DNA of 8,435 nucleotides from assembly GCF_040882025.1 (NCBI RefSeq), contig NZ_JBBECC010000014.1, positions 1 to 8,435 of the forward strand, in the 5' to 3' direction. This document shows, piece by piece, positions 1 to 4,729 of this stretch. This stretch comes from Parvibaculum sp040882025 (GTDB lineage Bacteria; Pseudomonadota; Alphaproteobacteria; Parvibaculales; Parvibaculaceae). The position numbers and the translations under genes are program-made. The notes under the pieces were generated by a model that had not been told where the DNA came from, ran no database searches, and saw only the letters and a list, made by a program, of their open reading frames with translations. Within the stretch, counting starts at the first letter, position 1. Each line of letters starts with the position of its first letter.

Positions 1-1
1 C

Positions 2-100
2 TATCTGGTCAACGGCCTGCGCGAAACCTTCAACCTCCCCGGCGTCCCCATCCGCCTCTTCATGCGCAAGGGAAAAAACCCTTACGCGAAGAAGAAGTAG
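2..100 (+). CDS. der: Der (EngA) ribosome-assembly GTPase, C-terminal fragment
   Basis: Only the last 32 codons are present; the gene runs off the left edge and ends with TAG at 98-100. Reading starts in frame at base 2. The fragment contains NGLRETFNLPGVPIRL followed by RKGKNPYAKKK, which is the characteristic end of the KH-like C-terminal domain of Der/EngA: a final beta strand with the 'PGVPIRL' element, then 'RKGKNPY' and a basic tail. Der is a double-GTPase-domain protein that acts in maturation of the 50S ribosomal subunit in the cytoplasm. The GTPase domains lie outside the window, so the call rests on the tail alone, but the tail is distinctive. No clear intrinsic terminator follows the stop. 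Confidence 0.88.
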   Translation, partial: YLVNGLRETFNLPGVPIRLFMRKGKNPYAKKK

Positions 101-392
101 CGAGCTTACCAGCCCCTTGTCCTGCACCCGCCGTGCCGCTATTTTGTACGCCATGAGTGCATTCTTTTCCATCGGTACGACGGGTTTCTTCTCCGTCCGG
201 TTGCGCGAGACAGGCGACGCGGCGTCCCACCGCTAAGGCCTGCGCGCTCCCTTTTCAAACCAACGTCACGGAGCCCGTGCGCGCCTTGAGCTGCGCCTGA
301 AGCCTTCATCGTGCTCGCAAGGCAAGCGCCTGCGGGACATGCCGCGTCATCCCTCCATTCGCGAGCCGGAGATCATGGATGAGGCATGTCCG
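101..392. other. Gap between der and the methyltransferase gene
   Basis: About 290 bases with no recognisable gene. A CACGG-agc-CCGTG hairpin lies at 267-279 but has no following T-run, so it is not a good terminator. An ATG at 153 opens a 27-codon frame ending in TAA at 234-236 (begins MSAFFSIGTTGFF), but there is no Shine-Dalgarno sequence ahead of it and no family is recognisable. In-frame ATGs at 339 and 375 precede the chosen methyltransferase start and have weaker or badly spaced ribosome binding sites. The gap presumably holds the methyltransferase promoter, but I could not pick a convincing -35/-10 pair. Confidence 0.5.
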
Positions 393-1181
393 ATGGCACG
401 AAAAACAAATCAACGCCGCGCGCCGAGCAAAAGCTGGGATGCCGTGGCCGGCTGGTATCTCGGTTGGGCGGGCGCGGAAGGAAGCCGCCACCACCGCGAG
501 CTGGCGATCCCCGCACTGATGGCGCTGCTCGCACCGGAAAAGGGCGAACGCGTCCTCGACATCGGCTGCGGCGCCGGCGCGCTGGCGCCGGCGGTCATGG
601 CGGCCGGCGCGCACTACACCGGCATCGACAAAAGCCCGCGTCTCGTCGCGCATGGCCGCAAGCATCATGGGGGCGACGCCCGGCTCCTTGTCGGCGACGC
701 AACACGGCTTTCGGCGCTCGCCGCGCTGGCGCCCGGCGGTTTCGACGCCGCGACATTCCTGCTCAGCATTCAGGACATCGACCCGCTCGACGTGACGCTG
801 CGTTCTGCCGCCTGGGCGCTTCGGCCTGGTGGACGTCTCGTGATGCTGATGACGCATCCGTGCTTCCGCATCCCCCGCCAAAGCGGTTGGGGCTGGGACG
901 ACGGGCGCTCGCTACAATATCGCCGCATCGACAGCTATCTCACGCCGCTCGATGTGCCGATGCAGGAATACGGCCGAAAAAACGGCAAGGAAAAGCCGGG
1001 CGTCACGCGCAGCTATCACCGTCCGCTCGAGACTTATGTCGCGGCGCTGGCGGCCAGCGGCTTCGTCATCGATGCGTTGCAGGAGATTCCCGCCGGAAAT
1101 ACAGGGGAGGAGGGTAGGGCGCAGCGCCGCGCCCGCCGCGAAATCCCGCTCTTTCTGGGAATAGGCGCCTGGCAATCGTGA
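393..1181 (+). CDS. Class I SAM-dependent methyltransferase
   Basis: A 262-residue protein with a Rossmann-type methyltransferase domain. Motif I is VLDIGCGAG at residues 54-62, the acidic residue after strand 2 is in GIDKS (D79), and the adenine-side motif is GDATR (101-105). The post-I region ends with a strand 4 element FLLSIQDID (122-130), and WALRPGGRLVM (141-151) is the usual helix-strand 5 segment. After strand 5 comes THPCFRIP and a tryptophan/aromatic-rich insert (GWGWDD, then YRRIDSYL), which probably shapes the acceptor pocket. The substrate cannot be told from the sequence; small molecules are more usual than nucleic acid for this type. I chose ATG 393 because GAGG at 381-384 lies 8 bases ahead. 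ATGs at 375 and 339 would add 6 or 18 residues, and those lie before the conserved SWDAVAGWYLGW start. It stands alone in its transcription direction, 154 bases ahead of the ArsR-type gene. Confidence 0.85.
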   Translation: MARKTNQRRAPSKSWDAVAGWYLGWAGAEGSRHHRELAIPALMALLAPEKGERVLDIGCGAGALAPAVMAAGAHYTGIDKSPRLVAHGRKHHGGDARLLVGDATRLSALAALAPGGFDAATFLLSIQDIDPLDVTLRSAAWALRPGGRLVMLMTHPCFRIPRQSGWGWDDGRSLQYRRIDSYLTPLDVPMQEYGRKNGKEKPGVTRSYHRPLETYVAALAASGFVIDALQEIPAGNTGEEGRAQRRARREIPLFLGIGAWQS

Positions 1182-1190
1182 AAACGAGGG

Positions 1191-1216
1191 GGGCGTGGCG
1201 CCCCGGCGCTACGCCC
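1191..1216. terminator. Hairpin at the 3' ends of the methyltransferase and the SDR remnant
   Basis: GGGCGT at 1191-1196 pairs with ACGCCC at 1211-1216. One mismatch inside that is a second stem of four pairs (GCGC-type) closing a four-base loop. On the plus strand it starts ten bases after the methyltransferase stop but lacks a following T-run. On the minus strand it is followed by CCCCTCGTTTTC, which contains four Ts, and the stop codon of the SDR remnant lies inside it. It may be a shared or minus-strand terminator. The weak T-tract keeps confidence modest. Confidence 0.4.
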
Positions 1217-1295
1217 TCACCTCCTCGTGGTGCACAATCTCGCCGTTGTTCCTATAGGCCAGCATCGCCACTTCGATCTTCATCGTAATATCCAT
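1209..1295 (-). pseudogene. 3' remnant of a short-chain dehydrogenase gene
   Basis: Read on the minus strand, 1295 to 1209 gives a 28-codon frame ending in TAG. Its last 22 residues, beginning IEVAMLAYRNNGEIV, match the end of the intact SDR encoded at 3997-4716 (IEMAMPDYTKNGEIV) with no gaps. By hand I count 13 of 22 residues identical and 53 of 69 bases identical over the stop and 22 codons. Most replacements are conservative (K/R, V/M) or synonymous, so the copy diverged as a functioning gene before it was lost. A TAA lies in frame at 1308-1310. The Rossmann domain, catalytic Ser-Tyr-Lys and everything upstream are absent, and the space is taken by the ArsR-type gene start. A translated 28-residue peptide is not excluded, but no good ribosome binding site is visible. 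Confidence 0.72.
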
Positions 1296-1335
1296 CGGCC
1301 CGCCATGTTATTCTGGTCGGCGAAAGGAACCGCCG

Positions 1336-2034
1336 ATGGTCAACACCAACCGGCTTGCGGAAATTGGCAGTCTCGTCGGCGAACCCGCCCGCGCGGCGAT
1401 GCTTCTCGCCTTGATGGACGGTCGCGCATTGACGGCAACCGAACTCGCGCGTTCGGCCGGCATCACGCCGCAGACCGCCAGCACGCATCTCGCGCGGCTG
1501 ACATCCGCCGACCTCCTCAGGATGGCGAGACAGGGGCGCCATCGTTATCATCGCCTGGCGTCGCCCGACATTGCGCGCCTGCTTGAAGACATCATGCAGA
1601 TTGCCTCGTTGACCGCGCGGCCCGAACGGCGGATAGCGACCGGCCCGCGCGATGCAGTCATGCGGCGCGCACGCACTTGCTACGATCATTTCGCCGGCCA
1701 GCTCGGCGTTGCCATCACCGGCGCGCTGGTTACGCGTCGTGTGATCGAGTTCGATGACGAAGCAGGCCTGATTTCCGCCGACGGAATCGCGTTTCTCGCG
1801 CGTTTCGGCATCGGCATCGCACCCGGCTCGCAGACTTCCACGCGTCCGCTTTGCCGCCCCTGCCTCGACTGGAGCGAGCGGCGCCCGCATGTTGCGGGCA
1901 AGGTCGGCGCGGCCATCTGCACGCATTTTCTGGAGAAAAAATTCGTTCGTCGTATCGGAGACACGCGTGCGCTGGAAATAACGCCGCCCGGCATCAAGGC
2001 GCTGCGCGAGATGTTCGGTATCCGAAATCTCTGA
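1336..2034 (+). CDS. ArsR-type winged-helix transcriptional regulator with long C-terminal part
   Basis: A 232-residue DNA-binding regulator. The N-terminal winged helix covers about residues 5-90: a first helix with EPARAAMLLALMDGR, then ELARSAGITPQTASTHLARL (36-55) as helix-turn-helix, and a basic wing RQGRHRYHRL (65-74). The classical metal-binding motif of ArsR/SmtB (ELCVCDL in the recognition helix) is absent. Residues 100-232 form a second part not found in small ArsR proteins. It carries cysteines 115, 173, 176 and 195, including CRPCLDWSERRPH, and ends in EITPPGIKALREMFG, which looks like another winged-helix-like fold. This two-part layout is a known ArsR-like group in Proteobacteria, but its ligand is not known to me. 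AAAGGA at 1323-1328, seven bases ahead, supports the start. It is convergent with the NIPSNAP gene, with 14 bases between stops. Confidence 0.85.
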   Translation: MVNTNRLAEIGSLVGEPARAAMLLALMDGRALTATELARSAGITPQTASTHLARLTSADLLRMARQGRHRYHRLASPDIARLLEDIMQIASLTARPERRIATGPRDAVMRRARTCYDHFAGQLGVAITGALVTRRVIEFDDEAGLISADGIAFLARFGIGIAPGSQTSTRPLCRPCLDWSERRPHVAGKVGAAICTHFLEKKFVRRIGDTRALEITPPGIKALREMFGIRNL

Positions 2035-2048
2035 CCGCACCTCTTGCT

Positions 2049-2363
2049 TCAGCCATGCGGTGCCGAGACAAGCTTCAGGAATATCCTGTCTTCGCGAAGA
2101 ATGAATTTCTCGCGTTGGGCGAAATCGTAATTCTCCCGGCCCAGCGGATCGGCCGCGAGGCGCGCGCGATAGGTCTCGTAGGCGGCGAGGTTTTCGATGT
2201 TGTAAACGCCGTAGGCGACGGTGCTTGAGCCCTCATGCGGCGCGAAATAGCCGATGAGATCGGCACCGCAGCGTGGGATCGCCTGTCCCCAGTTCCGCGC
2301 ATACTGCTCGAAATAGGCACTCCTGAACGAATCGATCTCGTAGCGGATAAAACAGGTGATCAT
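2049..2363 (-). CDS. NIPSNAP-family small protein
   Basis: A 104-residue protein starting MITCFIRYEIDSFRSAYFEQ. The opening strand with FIRYEID, the segment YARNWGQAIPRCGADLIGYF, and the later YETYRARLAADPL with DRIFLK are typical of the NIPSNAP branch of the dimeric alpha+beta barrel (ferredoxin-like) superfamily. Relatives include stress-response barrels and small monooxygenases, but no catalytic residues can be assigned and the bacterial function is unknown. The start at 2363 is favoured by GGAGGG (complement of 2368-2373) about five bases upstream; the frame stays open further upstream, but that part looks like non-coding sequence. It is the only gene in its transcript as far as I can see and is convergent with the ArsR-type regulator, a possible functional partner. 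No signal peptide or membrane segment is visible. Confidence 0.85.
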   Translation of the reverse strand: MITCFIRYEIDSFRSAYFEQYARNWGQAIPRCGADLIGYFAPHEGSSTVAYGVYNIENLAAYETYRARLAADPLGRENYDFAQREKFILREDRIFLKLVSAPHG

Positions 2364-2401
2364 GCGGCCCTCCATGCATTGCAGGGGAGGACAATGACCC
2401 A

Positions 2402-2460
2402 CGGAGAGCGGTCTACGCTGCGGTCTGCATCGAATTGAGGCGATGGCGGCGTGCTCTCCG
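2402..2460. repeat. 8-base inverted repeat between the TetR and NIPSNAP genes
   Basis: CGGAGAGC at 2402-2409 is the exact reverse complement of GCTCTCCG at 2453-2460, with 43 bases between. Inside, GCGGTCT occurs twice (2408-2414 and 2420-2426). It sits in the 151-base gap downstream of the TetR gene and upstream of the NIPSNAP gene. It could be a weak transcript-end structure or a regulator site, but no T-run follows and chance is possible. I see no clear promoter for the NIPSNAP gene in this gap. Confidence 0.3.
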
Positions 2461-2514
2461 CGCCTCCGGCTTCCCGCCCTGCACGGGATCGGCGAATGGA
2501 CGCGACCGGTTCTG

Positions 2515-3123
2515 TCAGCCTTGTGTCCGGGCCGCTGCGACAAGGGCCTGGATCGCCCACCGCCGGACCTTCTCGGCTTCCTTGTCGCTGAGTTGCAGCA
2601 CATCGCGCGTAACGATGTAAGCTTCCGTGCCGATGACGATCGCAAGGGCACGGGCCAGCATTTTCATGGCATCCGGCTTGAAGGCCCGCCGCGCCGGTTC
2701 GAGAGCGGCCTCGATAAGCGGCGTCCGGCGGTTCTGCCGGGCGGGAATACCGGGAGCGGTTGTGCCGCTGACGCTCTGCTCAAGCGATTTGGCCAGCATC
2801 AGCCGCAGTTGCGGCTCGTTGGCTGCTATCATCTTTTGGAATGCGGTGTCGACGCGCGCGACACGTAGAGCTGGATCGTCGGATCTCTCATCCTTGAAAA
2901 TCGTGTCTGCATCCGGTGTCGCAACGTCGAGCGCCGCTTCGAGCAGCAGAGCATCGACATTCGGAAAATAGCGATAAGCCGTCGCCCGCGACACGAGCGC
3001 CGCTTCGGCAATTTCCTCAATGCCTGGATGCCGCCCCTGCTTCATCAGAAGTGACGCGGCCTGCAGTAGGTCCTTGCGTGTCCGCTGCCGCTGGTTCGGC
3101 CGTCCGGGCTTTGTTGCTGCCAT
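2515..3123 (-). CDS. TetR-family transcriptional regulator
   Basis: A 202-residue regulator. A basic N-terminus (KPGRPNQRQRTRKDLL) leads into the TetR DNA-binding domain, with the helix-turn-helix in GIEEIAEAALVSRATAYRYF (34-53) and the family hallmark AYRYFPN at 49-55. Residues 56-202 are the helical ligand and dimer domain; its ligand cannot be predicted. The ATG at 3123 is chosen because AGGA (complement of 3133-3136) lies nine bases upstream and the extension to 3174 would run through the end of the preceding gene. The stop of the NTF2-like gene lies five bases before this ATG, so the two genes are almost certainly co-transcribed and perhaps translationally coupled. The dyad in the promoter ahead of the pair is a plausible self-regulatory operator. 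Confidence 0.88.
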   Translation of the reverse strand: MAATKPGRPNQRQRTRKDLLQAASLLMKQGRHPGIEEIAEAALVSRATAYRYFPNVDALLLEAALDVATPDADTIFKDERSDDPALRVARVDTAFQKMIAANEPQLRLMLAKSLEQSVSGTTAPGIPARQNRRTPLIEAALEPARRAFKPDAMKMLARALAIVIGTEAYIVTRDVLQLSDKEAEKVRRWAIQALVAAARTQG

Positions 3124-3128
3124 CGGTC

Positions 3129-3551
3129 TCAATCCTGCGGCAATTGCCGGATGATACTGGCAAGATCGACCCACACATTCTCGCGGCGAATGTCGCCGTT
3201 GCCGGCGAACTCGATCACATGCAGCAGGCGAAATTCGAGCGGGCGGTTCCGTCCTTCAATCCCGAAAGGGCGGCCGGGAGCCTTGCCGCGCCACAACGAC
3301 TCATCGACCAGGAAATCCTTGCCATAGAGCCGTTTCCGGCATTCGACCTTCCCGTCCGAGAGATCGGCGAAAAGCGCTTCGTAGAAGCCGCGCGCGCCGT
3401 CCGGCCCATGGGTGGGCCCCGCCGGCCAGCCGACAATGTCGTGTTCGACATCGGGCGAGAGCGTGGCCAGCACGCCCTCCACATTGTCGGCTGCTTCAAA
3501 GCCGAAATGTTCGTCGATTTTCCGGTCCATCTCTTCGTGGGTCAGCGTCAT
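3129..3551 (-). CDS. NTF2/SnoaL-like domain protein
   Basis: A 140-residue protein with the cone-shaped alpha+beta NTF2/SnoaL-like pattern. An N-terminal helix (MDRKIDEHFGFEAADNVEGVLATL) is followed by LSPDVEHDIVGWPAGPTHGPDGARGFYEALFADL, the usual 'strand, G-x-x-G, helix' element. After it come long strands CRKRLYGKDFLVDESLWRG, FRLLHVIEFAGNGDIRRENVWVD and a short C-terminal helix. Members include ketosteroid-isomerase-like and polyketide-cyclase-like enzymes as well as non-enzymatic small-molecule binders; the aspartates and histidines (D34, H37, D38, H48) could be catalytic but this is not proven. GGGAG (complement of 3558-3562), six bases upstream, supports ATG 3551. It is the first gene of a pair with the TetR regulator, which may respond to its substrate. 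Confidence 0.82.
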   Translation of the reverse strand: MTLTHEEMDRKIDEHFGFEAADNVEGVLATLSPDVEHDIVGWPAGPTHGPDGARGFYEALFADLSDGKVECRKRLYGKDFLVDESLWRGKAPGRPFGIEGRNRPLEFRLLHVIEFAGNGDIRRENVWVDLASIIRQLPQD

Positions 3552-3581
3552 GACAGGCTCCCGTATCTGTTGCCGGCCAGT

Positions 3582-3610
3582 TTGTTATTGAGATAGTAGT
3601 CTCATGTCAA
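3582..3610 (-). promoter_or_regulatory. Predicted promoter and TetR operator ahead of the NTF2-like/TetR pair
   Basis: On the minus strand a perfect TTGACA (complement of 3605-3610) is followed after 17 bases by TAACAA (complement of 3582-3587), a weak -10. The transcript would start near 3575, about 24 bases ahead of the ATG at 3551. The 17-base spacer holds a dyad TGAGA-N6-TCTCA (3589-3604). A larger flanking pair, GTTATTGA (3584-3591) and TCAATAAC (3621-3628), encloses the whole site. A dyad between -35 and -10 is where TetR proteins commonly block polymerase. The region is also clearly more AT-rich than its surroundings. The operator assignment is inference. Confidence 0.55.
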
Positions 3611-3637
3611 TATAATTGTTTCAATAACGGTGCGGCC

Positions 3638-3690
3638 GGCCGAACGACGCCCGATGAGCGATGGGGGAGCACATCGTTCCCGTCCGGCCG
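3638..3690. repeat. Long inverted repeat after the last gene of the radA-purF train
   Basis: CGGCCGAACG at 3638-3647 pairs with CGTCCGGCCG at 3681-3690, nine of ten positions Watson-Crick and the other G-T. The loop contains a second stem, CGATG/CATCG. It begins directly after the stop of the 100-residue protein on the minus strand and ends before the next promoter, so it may stop or protect the long upstream transcript. There is no T-run, so a standard rho-independent terminator is not shown. Confidence 0.35.
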
Positions 3691-3993
3691 CTATCGCACT
3701 GCGCGCAGATAGTCCGGAAGTTCGCGTTCGAATTCGGGGAAATAGCGCGAAATGACGCTCACATCGAAACTGCCGAGGATCGCTTCCTTCGGCTCGCGAT
3801 CCAGCAGGAAGCGGAAGGCGGCGTCGATGCATTGCTCGGGCGTATGGTCGCCGCCCGTGAGCTTGGTGCAGGTCGCCAGCGCCATCGTCACCCGATGCCG
3901 GCTTTCGCTTTTACCGTCGCGGATGACGACGTCGAAAGTGAGGGAGTCGCCGCTGGCGGTTCGCACAACAGCAATGTCGCGCGCCGCTGCCAT
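3691..3993 (-). CDS. Conserved 100-residue protein of unknown function
   Basis: I recognise this as a small protein that commonly follows the SDR in alphaproteobacterial purF regions, but I cannot name a function. The N-terminal half (about 7-47) looks like paired strands, DIAVVRTASGDSLTFDVVI then HRVTMALATCTKL. The second half is more distinctive: TPEQCIDAAFRFLLDREPKE (51-70), then FDVSVISRYFPEFERELPDYL (76-96). This suggests a beta domain followed by helices. There is no signal peptide, membrane span or metal-binding cluster. Its ATG lies three bases after the SDR stop, and AAGG (complement of 4002-4005), eight bases ahead, is inside the SDR gene, so translation is likely coupled. A role with the SDR, such as a partner subunit, is plausible but only inferred from position. 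Confidence 0.82.
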   Translation of the reverse strand: MAAARDIAVVRTASGDSLTFDVVIRDGKSESRHRVTMALATCTKLTGGDHTPEQCIDAAFRFLLDREPKEAILGSFDVSVISRYFPEFERELPDYLRAVR

Positions 3994-3996
3994 GCC

Positions 3997-4716
3997 TCAG
4001 GCCTTCACCTTCTCATAGCGCACGATCTCGCCGTTCTTCGTGTAATCCGGCATCGCCATTTCGATGAAGAGCGGCACGAGGTCGGCCGGCTTCGTCAGCG
4101 ATGTCGGGTCTTCACCCGGCATTGCCTTCTTGCGCATCGCGGTGCGCGTCGGGCCGGGCGAGAGAAGGTTGGCGCACACGCCGGTCTTGCCGAGTTCCGC
4201 CGCCCAGGTCTTCACCATTGCGTCGAGCGCGGCCTTCGTCACCGAATAGGCGCCCCAATAGGGTTGGCATTTCTGCGCCGCGCCGGAGGTCACGAAAATC
4301 GCCCGCCCCGCGTCGGAGCGTTTCAGCAGCGGTTCGAGGGAACGGATCAGGCGGTAATTGGCCGTCACGTTGATCGCAAGTGTCTTGTCCCAGTCTTTCG
4401 GCTCGAGGTGCGAAAGCGGCGTCAGCGTGCCAAGCGAACCGGCATTGGCGACCAGGATGTCGAGCTTGCCCCAGCGCTCGAAAATCGTCGCGCCCAACCG
4501 GTCGATGCCGGGGAGGTCGGTGAGGTCGAGCGGCACCAGCGTCGCCTTGCCGCCGACTTTCCGGATTTCGTCGTCGACTTCCTCGAGCCCACCGATTGTG
4601 CGTGCGACGAGAATGACATGTGCGCCTTCCGCCGCCATGCCGAGAGCGACCGCGCGCCCGATGCCGCGCGATGCGCCGGTGATGACCGCAAGGCGGTCCT
4701 GCAAACGTCCAACCAT
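3997..4716 (-). CDS. Short-chain dehydrogenase/reductase (SDR)
   Basis: A 239-residue classical SDR, an NAD(P)H-dependent oxidoreductase of the cytoplasm. The Rossmann nucleotide-binding motif TGASRGIG is at residues 13-20, the acidic/adenine element DLTD at 64-67, NAG at 91-93, and N116 in the INVTAN strand. The catalytic triad is S144 (FVTSGAAQ), Y157 and K161 (YSVTK). SPGPTRT (186-192) is the usual loop after strand 6. Arg/Thr at 39-40 in VART suggest possible NADP preference. The substrate is unknown. It starts 13 bases after the purF stop with only a weak AAAAAG as ribosome binding site, so it may rely on readthrough or coupling from purF. A second SDR tail fragment lies at 1209-1295. 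Confidence 0.92.
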   Translation of the reverse strand: MVGRLQDRLAVITGASRGIGRAVALGMAAEGAHVILVARTIGGLEEVDDEIRKVGGKATLVPLDLTDLPGIDRLGATIFERWGKLDILVANAGSLGTLTPLSHLEPKDWDKTLAINVTANYRLIRSLEPLLKRSDAGRAIFVTSGAAQKCQPYWGAYSVTKAALDAMVKTWAAELGKTGVCANLLSPGPTRTAMRKKAMPGEDPTSLTKPADLVPLFIEMAMPDYTKNGEIVRYEKVKA

Positions 4717-4729
4717 GCTTTTTGAATAC

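Noticed and set aside
1..188. A minus-strand frame starting MEKNALMAYK that runs antisense to the end of der
   Set aside because: It overlaps the real der coding sequence, has no good start signal and resembles nothing; probably chance.
153..236. A 27-codon ATG frame between der and the methyltransferase
   Set aside because: No ribosome binding site, no recognised family and unremarkable composition; recorded only under the gap entry.
267..279. CACGG-agc-CCGTG hairpin as a der terminator
   Set aside because: It is 167 bases past the stop, short, and has no T-run.
339..392. An earlier ATG start for the methyltransferase
   Set aside because: The added residues are not conserved-looking, and ATG 393 has the better-spaced GAGG.
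3661..4725. A 354-codon plus-strand frame opposite the SDR and small protein
   Set aside because: Shadow of two well-supported minus-strand genes; no domain is visible in it.
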